Of a DNA stretch of 64,000 nt, positions 11,127-22,372 are shown piece after piece (the stretch's first letter is position 1; each line of letters starts with the position of its first letter). The notes under the pieces were generated by a model. That model made no database searches. It had not been told where the DNA came from and worked only from the letters and a program-made list of their open reading frames with translations. Location: the NCBI GenBank assembly GCA_020747065.1, contig JAGMVK010000009.1, positions 1,178,001 through 1,242,000 of the forward strand, given 5' to 3'. The translations under genes and the position numbers were made by a program. The stretch comes from Cadophora sp. MPI-SDFR-AT-0126. Its lineage: Eukaryota; Ascomycota; Leotiomycetes; Helotiales; Ploettnerulaceae.

Positions 11127-13398
11127 ATGCAATTCATCAAATTTCTATCAACACTCTCCTGCCTCGTCACCCTCGCCTCCTCCGCCCCAACAACACCACC
11201 ACTCAAGGGACTCACAGCATGTCCCACCGCCGAAAGTAGCACCACCTTCCCCAGCGGCGCACACTTCGCAATCTGCCCCTCCACGGACTTCACCGGCCCC
11301 TCTGCACTCATCCTCCGCGACATCCCTACTCTCTCAGCCTGTGTCAGACAATGCAACACCTCACCGACCTGCACCAACGCAGTGTACAACCGTTCTGGCC
11401 GAGTATGCCATATCAAGGGCCCGGTGGGGGAGTTGACGTGGGTCAAGAATGAGGTGTATGATGTTGTGAGGAAGGTGGCTTCTACGGCTGGAGGAGGTGG
11501 TGGTGGGGAGAAGGAAAAGGAGAAGCTGGCAGAGGGAGAGAACATCTCGAGGTGTCCTGTCACGCAGACGACTTCCGTGGTGGATGGAGGACGGAAGAGA
11601 TTCTCTACCTGTACCGGCACGGATCTCAGGGGCGCGAGTGCGAAAATCACTAAAGGAGCCAAGAGCGCAGATGAATGCGTGAAGATCTGTTCTTCGACAC
11701 CAACATGCACGAAAGCCGTTTGGGACAGCACGGGATTGGTATGTCATGTTAAAGCGCCTGAGGAGACTAATACCTTGATCTGGGTGACGGACAAGCGCTT
11801 CTCGGTCATCAGTCTTGACGCGCCTTCGAACCCAGCTGCGAAGGGGAAATGGGGTGATTTGATACGTCTCCCTGTTATTCCCGTCGCTGGGTATGTCGTT
11901 CCTGAGTTTCCCTCCTCGTCACGTATGCTTGTTTTCTCGTCTTGGGGACCAGATGCTTTTGGCGGCGCTTCAGGACTCACCCAATTCGCGGACTATAATT
12001 TCAACACCGGGGCTGTATCGCAACGTACGGTGGCGAATACCAAACACGACATGTTCTGTCCGGGGATGAGTTCGCTGGAGGATGGGAAGATGCTGGTCAG
12101 TGGTGGATCGGACGCTGCGGCCGTCAGTCTTTATGATCCTAAGACCAACACGTTTGCGAAGGGGCCGGAGATGAAGATTCCGAGAGGGTATCAGACGAGT
12201 GTTACGACGAGTGAGGGAAAGGTGTTTGAGTTGGGGGGTTCCTATAGTGGGAAGAGGGGTGGGAAGAATGGTGAGATTTATGATCCTGAGACAAATATGT
12301 GGACACTGCTTCCGGGAGCGAAGACAGATCACATGTTGACTGTTGATGGAGAGGGCATCTGGAGGACTGATAATGTAAGCCTCTTCCCCATCCATTATTG
12401 TGGACATCACAGCGTGTAGAGATGGGATGAAGGAAAAGGAGTACTAACACCAGCAGCACGCCTGGCTCTACGCTTGGAAAAACGGTACCGTCTTCCAAGC
12501 CGGCCCATCCAAAGCCCAAAACTGGTTCGACACAAAAGGAACTGGCTCCTCCACTCCAGCCGGCACACGCTCAGGGGGCGACGCGATGTGCGGCGTCAAT
12601 GTGATGTACGAACCTGGCAAAATCCTCTCTGCAGGCGGCAGCCAGTCCTACACCAACAGTCAAGCCGTGGCTCTTTCGCATGTTACTACTATCACGGAAC
12701 CAAATGTGCCCTCGACTATCGAGCGTGTCCCTGATATGACATACCCCCGCGGCTTCGCTAACGGTGTTGTCCTCCCGGATGGGACTGTACTTGTTGTGGG
12801 TGGGCAGAGAAAGTCCTTGGTGTTCACGGATACGGATGGGATTCTGTACCCAGAACTGTTCAATCCGTCGACGAAGAAGTGGACAACGCTAGCACCTGAA
12901 GCTGTACCAAGAAATTATCACTCAATTTCGATTTTACTGGCTGATGGCACGGTGTTCAGTGGTGGTGGAGGTTTGTGTTATGTTGGAGGTGGGGTGGGGA
13001 GCAAGACGGACAAGTGTAACAAGGCTGTGGATCATGCGGATGGTCAGATTTTCTCGCCACCGTATTTGTTCAAGGCTGATGGTGAATTGGCTATTCGGCC
13101 GGTGATTGAGAAGGTTTCGGGAACAAGCGTGAAAGTTGGAGGGACGTTGGTAGTGGATGTGAACGGTTCTGGTGAGGGAGCGAAGCTGGTGTTGGTGAGG
13201 ATGGGAAGTGTCACCCATTCGACTAATAGTGATCAGAGACGGGTGCCGTTGACGAATGTGAGGGTTGCTGGGGATGTGTTTACAGCTACTCTGCCAAATG
13301 ACAGTGGTGTGTTGATCCCGGGACATTATTATCTGTTTGTTGTGTCTGGGACGGGGGTGCCGAGTGTGGCGAGGACTGTCAAGGTTACACGGAAGTAA
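11127..13398 (+). CDS. Secreted copper-radical oxidase (AA5 galactose-oxidase-like) with two PAN-like modules
   Basis: Two exons (11127..12374, 12457..13398; GTAAGC donor, CTAAC branch) give 729 residues. A signal peptide covers about residues 1-19. Two Cys-rich PAN/Apple-like repeats follow, at roughly 32-113 and 142-232, each with a SPTCT/TPTCT core and a VCH motif, linked by a Gly/Lys/Glu-rich spacer. The catalytic kelch-type domain has the expected residues: Cys311 (FCPG) and Tyr355 (RGYQ) for the thioether-linked radical cofactor, then Tyr570-His571 (RNYHS) and His670 (THS) as copper ligands. The position equivalent to galactose oxidase Trp290 is Tyr373 (GSYSG), as I recall for aryl-alcohol-oxidase-type relatives that also carry PAN modules. 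It should oxidise primary alcohols extracellularly with release of hydrogen peroxide. Substrate choice is inference. Confidence 0.9.
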
Positions 13399-13591
13399 AC
13401 CTTTATTGTTGATGGAGGAACTGATAATGCACCAAGTAACATTAATAGAATAACCATGTTCGCTTTTTTCTATGAGCCTAGGGTATTGTCAACAGAATGC
13501 GATTCACACGCGCTCGGATAGTGTGCTTCTCTTCTCATAGGCCAAGTGGCACAAAGCACACGGAAACCGTTGCTCTCAACTAATATAACCC

Positions 13592-13783
13592 TCATCGATC
13601 TTGGTCTTTTGAATATCTCTTTTGTATTCCAACTTTCTTGTTCCATTTGCCCTTTGAACACTGCATACAACCCTTGTCGCTCGTGTGGCTCGGAAGCCTC
13701 TTTCGCGTTTCAGGCTTCCTGATTTTCCCAACTCTTGGACATTGTCTGCCGCCCTCATCGCTCCTGTCGTTCGAATACCTCTT
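13592..13783. repeat. Diverged 81-bp in-frame tandem repeat (about 2.4 copies)
   Basis: Units at 13703..13783 and 13622..13702 are each 27 codons, starting KRYSNDRSDEGG and KRLPSHTSDKGC. A partial third unit (KRYSKDQDR, then stop) covers 13592..13621. The repeat stays in frame, so copy number would change protein length without frameshift. Similar sequence may continue past the stop toward 13500. Confidence 0.6.
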
Positions 13784-15007
13784 TCTCCTTCCAATCTCCC
13801 TACCTTTCTTACCTCGGGGAAAGCACCCGCGGTAAGTCCAACCCTTCTCCCAGTTGCCGTCATAAACGCATACGTCCGCCTGCTCCTCGACTTTCTCAAG
13901 AACACCCATGATCTCATCAATATGTTCTACGCAATTTTCCTCCCATTCTTTAGCAAGTGCGGCGTCGTCGATGTCCAGCTTTTCCCATTCACGCTTGCCC
14001 AATGGTTGCCTAACCAGGCTTTCAGCTTCCAACAAGTGCTCGAATGCCTTGATCAAAGCCGTGCGATCACGCTGGTATCGCCATCTGCATTCTTTTGCAA
14101 CAGCCCTTATGTTCGAAACCCAAAAAGGCAAGCCTCCAATTTCAGTTGGGAAGTGATAGTTGGTTTCGTATAAGAGACTTTTCATTGTGACCTTCTCGAA
14201 CTGTTGGAAGAGCTTTACGACGTCTTCCAAGATTGGCTTGTATTCACTTGCGGGCTGACCCGCAGGGGTTTCATACTCCGCAACAGGATTAGACATAGCA
14301 ATCTGCCCATGTCAGTGAGCTTTCAGAAGGCAATAGAAGGTGGCAAACATGGGATCTGTCCCTTAAGTATTGCTCATAGGTCTCTGGGTTCTAAGCAGGT
14401 CAGCGAAAGCCGTGCCTTGAGAGGAACATTTATGCTCACCGGAATTCCCTCCTTCAACCTTTCCATGTTCAGCTCTCCAATTTGATCAGCAAGATGAGCC
14501 ATGTAGGCTTTCCATTGAGGGAGATGATTATTACTCAGGCTGTCGTCGTCGTCGTCGTCGTCTGGCTGCTTTGGCACAAATTGGCCAAAATCCTCATCAT
14601 GCAATGGCGGGAGATTTCCAACTCGTCCAGTTGCAAAAGGGACCTTTTTCAACCTGTCCAACCGGTTCTCATTCTGTCTTGCGGATGGCTTGGTGGGTCT
14701 GTCAATAGGCTCCCGAGGTCCACAGTAGCGACTAATCGGGTCGGAATCAACACTATGTTGCTGTTCATGATTCTGAAGACCCCCTAAGAGTAGGCCGTCA
14801 CTGCCCGGGGCTGCGTGTGCGTGTTGGGTGTCCATCTACGTTCAGAGAGTTAGCAATAAAGTAATGTCTCCTGGAGAAGCTTGACAGTATCGAAATTGCA
14901 GAAGTCATGGGTTCCCCACAACCTACCGTGGCTGACAAGGTATTGTTCCTAGACGAAAGACTCCCGTGGGTTGGAAGGACCAGTTGACTTTGAGATAATT
15001 GGTTCAT
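13592..15007 (-). CDS. Unknown protein with poly-Asp run and repeat-derived C-terminus
   Basis: Exons 14927..15007, 14440..14835 and 13592..14302 give 395 residues. The first intron has a GTAGGT donor, a CTAAC branch and a CGTAG acceptor, so I start at the ATG at 15007 rather than at 14835, the first base of exon 2. The protein is hydrophilic with no signal peptide. A (GTC)7 tract at 14542..14562 encodes seven consecutive Asp. The middle (about residues 140-310) is helical and charged, with conserved-looking FQQFEKVTMKSLLYE and LLEAESLVRQPLG. The last ~65 residues are three copies of a 27-residue unit beginning KRYS/KRLP, the third cut off by the stop. I do not recognise the family. Confidence 0.6.
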
Positions 15008-16172
15008 TTGTTCCTTTGGACGTGCCAGTCTTGTACGTTTGGCTTTGGAATGCTTAGTCTCGGATTACCTGGTTTTATCCTCTCTTCGCAGTTGAGGTAG
15101 TCCCTGTCGGGCATAAAGATCGACTCGACAATCCTCAGCGAATAGAGCGATTGGATGTCAACGGGCAGGAGACTAGCATTCGATGAATGTAGAGAGAATA
15201 ATGATGTAATTGGAGTGCTGTACAGAGAAGATGGTTCTCAATCAAAATATGAAGACCGATGAAGAACTCAACAACGGCGAGCTGGAAGGAAGGAACATTC
15301 CACAGCTTCAACATCACGTGAGTGTCACGCCTCAAGGTTGCATCAATCGCTCACCTACTCGTCTCGAAATCATCTTTTGTTGCCAGCTGAAATGGGATAC
15401 GACTTGCTTAAATGCGGCACAAAGGACATGGGCAACGGGACACGTTCTGTTGGCCCAAGTTACAACACAATACCATTTAGAAATGTTTAGACTTGGCTAG
15501 ACACAACACGCAGCAGGCACGCGGCCAGAGTTGAGATGAGAAGGAAAGAAAGAAAGAAAGATCCTCTGATGAACTTTGTTGCATGTCGTACTCATGCCCA
15601 GCCGTTTAGTCTGGAAAGAGCAGTCTGGAACATGCCATGGCGCTGCCAGATGGATGCATCGTGGGAGGGAATGGTGATGCATACATACAGAGAGTGAGTT
15701 GAGTCGTTGGTTGAAACAGACGGAACTCGAGCCCTCTGAAGGATGTTGTCAGCAGACGTGGGTGGGCTGGCGGAACTCGCTTGATGAACTCCGTACTGGT
15801 CCGTAGTTGCGTTGCCTGTCTCGCCTGTCATGCCTATCATTTCGGGTTGTCGTCGTTCCCGGGACGTCTCTCGTCGGATACTGCAGAAGCCCGCAGCAGT
15901 CATTTTGGGTGGCAACAACAACCTCTCCGTTCAACAGCCCAACAGCTTCGGTCCCGAAAAATGCATGATCTTACTCACTTCTGAGTCACCAAGGAGGGAG
16001 TAGGGAGTAGGCCAGGCGATTGCGACGACAAGTGACATGGATCAGCCACATTTCCACTAGTGAGTGAGGTGTGGCGGCACTGATTGACATGTGGTCGTAC
16101 GCGCGGCTGTTCGACTACCTCCCATCCCAACCCAATCCAACCACTGAGCATGCATTGCGAGCTCTTCAGGCT
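15008..16172. other. Intergenic, no supported gene
   Basis: This is the divergent space between the unknown gene (minus) and the Hsp20 gene (plus). A short GAAA repeat lies near 15545. The open frames are short and inconsistent. Confidence 0.4.
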
Positions 16173-16195
16173 TTCCGACGATTTCCCCTCTGTTC
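16173..16195 (+). promoter_or_regulatory. Candidate step-type heat-shock element upstream of Hsp20
   Basis: Three TTC triplets at 16173, 16183 and 16193 are spaced by exactly 7 nt each, the step-type arrangement recognised by fungal Hsf1. A CCCCT stress-response element lies within it at 16185..16189. It is about 220-240 bp upstream of an Hsp20 start codon, where such a site would be expected. It was found by eye in a short window and could be chance. Confidence 0.5.
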
Positions 16196-16414
16196 CATTT
16201 GCGTGCGTGTTGAAGCTGTTGTCTGATTGCCTTGCTTTGCGAACTAATCTTTACGCGTTGCCCTTATTTGCCTTGTCTGTCTGTAGTTCAGACCATTATC
16301 TATATAATTGCTCGCCTTGTCCACCATTTCTCTACTTTCTCTATCATTACACTTCATCTTTTCAAAAGACGAATACCTTTCAAATAACACTCCAAAACAT
16401 TCAAACTTATTATC

Positions 16415-17509
16415 ATGGCATACAACAATTATCAACAAGTTCCCTTTTGGGACTTTGTACGAGCATTCGATCAGAATGGAGCTGGTGTTGACCATGCTCA
16501 ACCAGGTCAATCATTCGAGGGCCAACAACCATTTGGTCCAGGACCGCAACCAGGCCAAGCAAGCGGCTCTCACCCTCCACCACCTCCACCACCAGGAGCA
16601 TTTCCGTGGGGCGGTCCTCATGGTCCCTTTGGCTTTCCAGGTGGGTTTGGTCATCACGCATTTGGTGGCCCAGGTTTCCACGGCCGGGGAGGACGTCGGG
16701 GACGTCACTGCCGCCGTGATCATTCTGGTGACAGATCCAGATCTCGCACTGTATCGCCCAGTGGCGAGGAACAGGAAGGTGAGGGGCCAGATGGGCCAGC
16801 AGGAGGGCGCCGAGGACCCAGAGGTCATGGCAGACGTGGAAGGCACGAGCACTCAGAAGGCGAGGAGGGACATGGACATGAAGGTCCTCGAGGAGGTCGA
16901 GGCTTTGGAGGGCGAGGAAGAGGAGGACACAGAGGTGGATGGGGACATCATGGACGCAGAGGACCTCCTCCATTCGGTGGCCCAGCAGGAATGGGTGGAT
17001 TCGATTTGAGTGGCCTGTTTGATGCGCTCAACAGCCACCCTATTGGACAACAACCATGGGCTCAAATGCTCCGACAATACGCTCAACAGGCAGGTCTTGC
17101 AGGTGATGGGCAACGCTCAGGCGAGACTGTCGTCGCCGACGAGACCGAGAACACGTTCACCCCTCCTATCGATGTCTTCTCCACCGAGACGGCATACGTC
17201 CTACACATTGCTTTGCCAGGAGCAAAGAAGGAAGATGTCGGAGTGAACTACGACTCTGACAAGGGAGAGCTGAATGTCGCTGGTGTGGTATACAGACAAG
17301 GTGACGAGGAGTTCTTGAAGTCTCTCTCCCAGAGTGAGAGAAAGGTAGGTGTGTTCGAGCGCACCGTCAAGCTCCCACCTGCGAATGAGGAGAAGGAGGA
17401 GGTGAATGGAGATGGCATCACTGCAAAACTTGAGGATGGTGTTCTAGTCGTCACTGTTCCTAAGGTTGAGAAGGAATGGACTGAGGTTAAGAGGGTTGAC
17501 ATCAACTAA
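16415..17509 (+). CDS. Small heat shock protein (Hsp20/alpha-crystallin) with long Gly/Arg/His-rich N-terminus
   Basis: Intronless, 364 residues. The C-terminal third (about residues 245-364) is an alpha-crystallin domain: PPIDVFSTETAYVLHIALPG, VGVFERTVKLPP, then LEDGVLVVTVPK near the end. Small Hsps are ATP-independent chaperones that hold unfolding proteins. The N-terminal ~200 residues are unusual: a WDFVRAFDQ start like fungal Hsp30, a run of seven prolines, then Gly/Phe and RGG/RGRGG/HGRRG repeats with an acidic Ser/Glu stretch, resembling RNA-binding or condensate-forming regions. At 364 residues it is well above the typical 160-220. The start at 16415 follows an A/C-rich leader. A step-type HSE lies upstream. 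Long open frames overlapping on other frames are by-products of its composition. Confidence 0.92.
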   Translation: MAYNNYQQVPFWDFVRAFDQNGAGVDHAQPGQSFEGQQPFGPGPQPGQASGSHPPPPPPPGAFPWGGPHGPFGFPGGFGHHAFGGPGFHGRGGRRGRHCRRDHSGDRSRSRTVSPSGEEQEGEGPDGPAGGRRGPRGHGRRGRHEHSEGEEGHGHEGPRGGRGFGGRGRGGHRGGWGHHGRRGPPPFGGPAGMGGFDLSGLFDALNSHPIGQQPWAQMLRQYAQQAGLAGDGQRSGETVVADETENTFTPPIDVFSTETAYVLHIALPGAKKEDVGVNYDSDKGELNVAGVVYRQGDEEFLKSLSQSERKVGVFERTVKLPPANEEKEEVNGDGITAKLEDGVLVVTVPKVEKEWTEVKRVDIN

Positions 17510-18405
17510 GTGGTAGATGGCCGTCAATGCTTCGGGTAGGATATAGGGACGGGCTTGGGTTTGATTTTGGATGCCGGCTTGGATTTAGCATTTCATAACA
17601 TTTGGTAGATTATGACCCTCGAGGACACTTTAAATAACAAAAAAAATGCCATCTGGCAATTAAAATACTTCTTCACTTCATCTGACGCAAACATGAAATC
17701 GGTGAAACAAATAAAGTTGATAAAATGAAACCAAGCCCAGCGAAATTTTGTCATTCAAATGTCATGGGTAGTCCAGAAAACTTAGAGACATTCAAGTAAA
17801 GCCTTTTTGATCCGGCCTAGTTTTGTCTTGCTGGCTTCAAAATACATACTTCAAAACACATATAATTTAAATTTCCTGGAGTAAATTCAATTCTCGTTGC
17901 CTTGACATGTGCACTTTCCCAGTGACCATTACTTTGGCATCATCGCCACCTGAAGCTCTAGCTCTTCCCCAAACCTCGGCTCCCCCTCCAAATGTGGCGA
18001 TGTTGAAGCTTACGCCACATGTGGCTTGACTAGCGGCGGTCAGCTATCAGCAGTTGCCTGCTCAACCAAACACTCCACCATCTTATTTTCATCAAGAGAC
18101 CACCACAACTTTTTCCATCTCTTCTCCAGGCTCGCCTCCTTTCGGTCTAATTCTTCTCAACACCAGATTTGGCGTCGCTCGCTCCTCTCGCAGTGACCGT
18201 TCTTGCCCTCGAACAAAGGTCGCGTGTTGCCGATTGATTGTCAGATTCTACGTCATTGCGTTCCTTTGCAGCTTCCGTTACAACTATTCATTCTTTCACA
18301 CTGTGAAAGAAACGCAAGCTTTTAGCTGCTCGCTTTCTCAGTATTGCGACTTTCGAGAAGAGTATTCTCTAGCGTCCAACATCTCCTGCCAACCTATCAG
18401 CAAAG
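17510..18405. other. Intergenic; Hsp20 3' flank and Heh/Src1 promoter
   Basis: An A-rich tract at about 17637-17645 lies in the 3' region of Hsp20. The last 350 bp are pyrimidine-rich, as in a 5' UTR/promoter. No supported gene. Confidence 0.4.
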
Positions 18406-20640
18406 ATGTCAGATACAGATAGCTTGGACTACCTGCAAACGGGATTTGAGCCCTCGACGTTGACCGTTCCCCGTCTACGGTCAATTCTCGTCTCGCACGA
18501 TATCGCATATCCCTCCGGCGCGAAGAAACCACAGCTCATCGAGATCTTCATCAACGAGGTGCTACCTCAGTCGAAGAAAATCTTATCCGCGCGAGCGCGC
18601 GCCCGTCGGACAAGCAGAGGGATTACAGATGCGGACTCGCAGGATAGCACGATTGGGGCAGATGAAGATCTGATGCCTCCGCCACCCACCCCGCGAGTTC
18701 GATCGAGTAGGAAGACATCGTCGAGATACAAGAGCGAGGAAAGTGAGTCGGATGCTGCTCCGGCCTTGCGAAGCCCGACGAAGAGAACGCCCAGAGCAAG
18801 CAGCAGCAAGCACGCCAGAGCTTCTGAGTCTGAAACTACAGATGCTGATGGCGCGAGGAAGTCGGTCCGGAGGATACGCAAGAGCGAGGCTCCTACACCT
18901 GTTCCTCTACCCGCCCCGAAAATGAAAATCGAGGAGTTTGAGGACAGGCCTAGTACCTCGAGAAGGGAGAGCGCATTCACATACGATAATCCTTTTCAAA
19001 GTGGGAGTTCTCCTCCATCAGGGCTGAGCAGCGGTGAAAAAAAGCGCAAGAGCTTGGGTGCCGCTTCTAGCAAGACCCCCCGAAAAAGCACATCTGGAAC
19101 GAGAAGGCGGACTGATGGACCTCAAGCCGAGGCCGATGAAGGAATACATCCACCAACTTCTTCGACTTTCGAGATCCCAGTCAGCACTTTGAATGGACTG
19201 AAGGACGTCGATGAGAATGGAGTTGAGGCCAGCGAAGAATTCACACCTGCGGAGCAGCTGGAAATGGTACGCGACCGAGCAGTCAACGGACTGAGTGCTG
19301 TCGGACCTCTGAGACCGAAGAGACAGCAGCGCCGTGGATTCAGCTTGAAGGGCCCTTTATGGGTGGCTGCGCTCACAATCTTTGGTGGCTATTCTGCTTG
19401 GTACCGACAAGAAAAGGTGGCCGTGGGCTACTGTGGAGTTGGTAGAGAAGCTATTCCAATCATTCCAGCTGGCGTCCAGGTTCCCGATTGGATCAGAGTG
19501 CTTGCCGAACCTGAATGCGAGCTATGTCCACAACACGCATATTGCTCTGGGAATTTGGAGACTCACTGCGAAGCCGATTTTGTCTTGAAGCAACACCCTC
19601 TTTCCCTTGGTGGCATAATTCCACTCGCACCAACTTGCGAACCAGATGGAGAAAAGGCACGCAGGGTTAAGGCCGTTGCAAGTAAGGTTGTGGATGAGTT
19701 GAGAGAGAGGAGAGCGAAGTGGGAATGTGGAGATCTGACCAATGAGGCCGGGCTTCCAGAGCCTACGGTTGAGATTGACGCCCACGAATTGAAAAAAGAC
19801 ATGATGATGAAGCGAAAGAAGGGGATGACCGAGGCAGAATTCGAGGAACTTTGGGCGGCTGCGATTGGAGATGTCCAGGCAATGGACGAAGTCACCAGTG
19901 TTGCTGATGGGTAAGTCAAGACTCTCTCTCAATTTATCGAATCCTTTATTGCCGCTGTATTCCAGTTCCTTTCTCTTCTCACCTTCTACCATACATACAT
20001 CTGACAAACACGCACTAACCAGGTTCCTCATCGCCCCTACAGACACCGTCTCCTCATCAGCACTACATCCCTCGCCCGCATCTCCCTCTCCTGCCAGCTC
20101 CGACGAAGCGTCCGACTCACACTGGCAAGATATCGCCTCACGCTTATTGGCCTTGTAGGCCTCATCGGCGTCTTCGTCTACACCCGCTCCGTCATCCTCT
20201 CCCGCTCAGCAGCCAATGCCCGAATCCCCCGCCTCGTCTCCCTCACTCTCGACCGCCTCGCTACCCAAGCAGCACTCCACGCCCAAGACAGAGAAGGCGT
20301 CCCCGAAAGCTGGATCTCCATCGGCCAGCTGCGCGACGATGTCCTTCGCGACGAACACAGCATCCGTAAGCGTGAAGCGCTCTGGACGAAAGTCCGCGCC
20401 GTCGTCGAGATGAACGCCAATGTAAGAGCCTCGCAACGTGAAGGTCGCAATGGTGTTATCTCGAGAGTGTGGGAGTGGATTGGTGCGGTACCTAGCTTGG
20501 AAAGCGGCGGCGAGTGTAGACGGAAGAGCGGGAGAGTTAGTTGGGGTGTCTATGATGATGGCAGTAGTCCTGTGAGTGGAAACGACGGCGGTCCGCAGAT
20601 GGTGCAGAATAAATGGGAGGAGGCACGGCCAATTTATTAG
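18406..20640 (+). CDS. src1: Inner nuclear membrane protein Heh/Src1 (HeH/LEM + MSC domain)
   Basis: Two exons, 18406..19910 and 20043..20640 (GTAAGT donor, CTACAG acceptor), give 700 residues. Residues 8-50 form the HeH/LEM-like fold (TVPRLRSILVSHDIAYPSG, then PQLIEIFINEV). A long basic Ser/Arg/Pro linker with SPTKR and KTPRK motifs follows, a likely nuclear localisation region. The first membrane segment is near residues 322-340 (LWVAALTIFGGYSAWY). The luminal part has the paired Cys pattern CELCPQHAYCSG. The second membrane segment is in exon 2 (LIGLVGLIGVFVYT), followed by the Man1-Src1 C-terminal winged-helix region ending near SRVWEWIG. The family tethers chromatin and rDNA to the nuclear envelope. 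The domain order and length match fungal Src1/Heh1. A downstream alternative acceptor would put exon 2 out of frame. Confidence 0.9.
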
Positions 20641-22372
20641 CCGAGCCCGCCTTTCTTCTTTCCGCGGTTTTATTTACATTGAGATACACTTCTTTTCTGG
20701 TTGAATCCAGAGATACCTTTTCTTTTGTTGATATTTGCGAAACTCAGGGGATGGTCAAGGCTTGGTGTATAAATATGGCGCTTGCTTAAAGTCTGCTTCT
20801 TGACTTGCACACTTTAGGGTTAGGCGGATTTGGTTTGGAAGTTGGTTTTGGCTTGGTTAGGTTCAACGGCCGAAACTCATGATACCTGGTTTACATGCTC
20901 ATTTGGTGGCATGCTCAATTCGATGCATCCTTGACTTGAATACAAATTCTAATTTGCGACTTCAAATCACTGCTTGTCGTACGTGCATTCATATATCGTG
21001 ATGTCTATGTACTATGCTGTGGTTACAGTGCATTTCACTACTATAGGAGCACCCAGCTCACTGCATGGATAATAACGATTATCAAGTTAACCAATCAGAC
21101 ATGCGTACGATTTCCATGGGGCGTGAGGCCGGGGCTTGCAGAAAGGTATGGGATCTTGATGGACGATACCTTCTCAGGACGAAACGGGAACCTGTAAAGA
21201 GTTCCTGTTGAGGCTATCTTGCTTGAGTGGGCTTTCGAGTGGGTTATTTTGTGAGTGATTGTGAGGGCAGGGTAGGAAACGGGAGAGGTTGTTCTTGTTT
21301 GGGGTTTGGGGTTTGGAGGGTTGGGGCCTTTGGGCCCTCGGGAGATGCGGGCTTGGGAAATGGATGGTGGTGGAGATGATAGTGAGGATGGATATGATTT
21401 TGGAACAGGGGATGACAATAGTTTCCGGGATTTCTTCGTAATTTTTACAGCCTTTTCCGGTCTTGTGATGGATTCTCTATAGTAAAATAGTTGTAATTTC
21501 AAAAATGAATATCGATGCTGCAGAATTTGCATCATCTTTACCAATTCAGAAAGTAATCAAGCCGACTAAAGTCCGAATTCGTATACCAGAATCGAAATCA
21601 AATATATTTCATACTCAAAAAGCTCTCCTTTGGGAACCTTTATCGTTGTCAAGCAAAATAGGTGTAAAGGTGTAAGGTGTAAGGGAATGAATTTAGCGTA
21701 CGAAGGTATCAAGACTTTTTCGCCCACGAGGCAGCCTTGGATATCAAGGGGGATGGGGCAAGGGATAGCCGAAAGCAATTGCATACTTGAAAAGGGCATT
21801 TGTACGTTACTATCGCTACGAATCAGGACCTCTGCTGGTTCTTGACACTTTCCGTTGATTTATCAGACTACTACTTGAGAAAGGCCAACACTTCCAACCT
21901 TAAAAACGTGCAGCTGTACATGAATTTACTTCCTAATAGTCTCACCGAGGCTCCATGATAAAGACATGAGCAGTAGAACCTCGCCGGTTAGTGCTAGAAT
22001 GCCTACATATATGCCGGGCGATAGACTTTAGGCAGATGGGCCAGAGCTGGCTTCTATTGGACCATGGTGACAACATCGAGAAATTCTGCGTGGCTATGTT
22101 CTAACCCATGTAAACGTCGCCCGATCAAAGTGTGAGAGTTGTTGTCAGTATCTATGCTATGACATCAGCAAATCCAATACTGACATGTATTGAGGCTCAA
22201 AGTTTGGATCAACCTTGCTGTGCAGCTATGGCCACTCCTTGTGAGATTTGTCCTGAGTGAACTTCCACATTTATACTTCGATCTCTCACGGCCACTTACT
22301 TCTGTGACACTCTGTCACTTCCCTATCGGCATCTCCTACGTACAGTGTACATTCAGTTACGAGTCTGAAATT
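20641..22372. other. Intergenic, no supported gene
   Basis: About 1.7 kb between two plus-strand genes. A G-run cluster lies at about 21301-21326. A 149-codon minus-strand frame at 21095..21544 is Pro/Ser/Lys-rich and low in complexity, and I do not accept it as a gene. Confidence 0.4.

Noticed and set aside
11090..11731. 213-codon minus-strand frame over the copper-radical oxidase
   Set aside because: Antisense to the signal-peptide and PAN-module exon; no motifs.
16308..17009. 233-codon plus-strand frame and a 186-codon minus-strand frame overlapping Hsp20
   Set aside because: Both lie over the Gly/Arg/Pro-rich part of Hsp20 in other frames; low-complexity codons leave few stops. They show no family features.
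21095..21544. 149-codon minus-strand frame
   Set aside because: Pro/Ser/Lys-rich with no fold or homology features and no supporting splice or start context.
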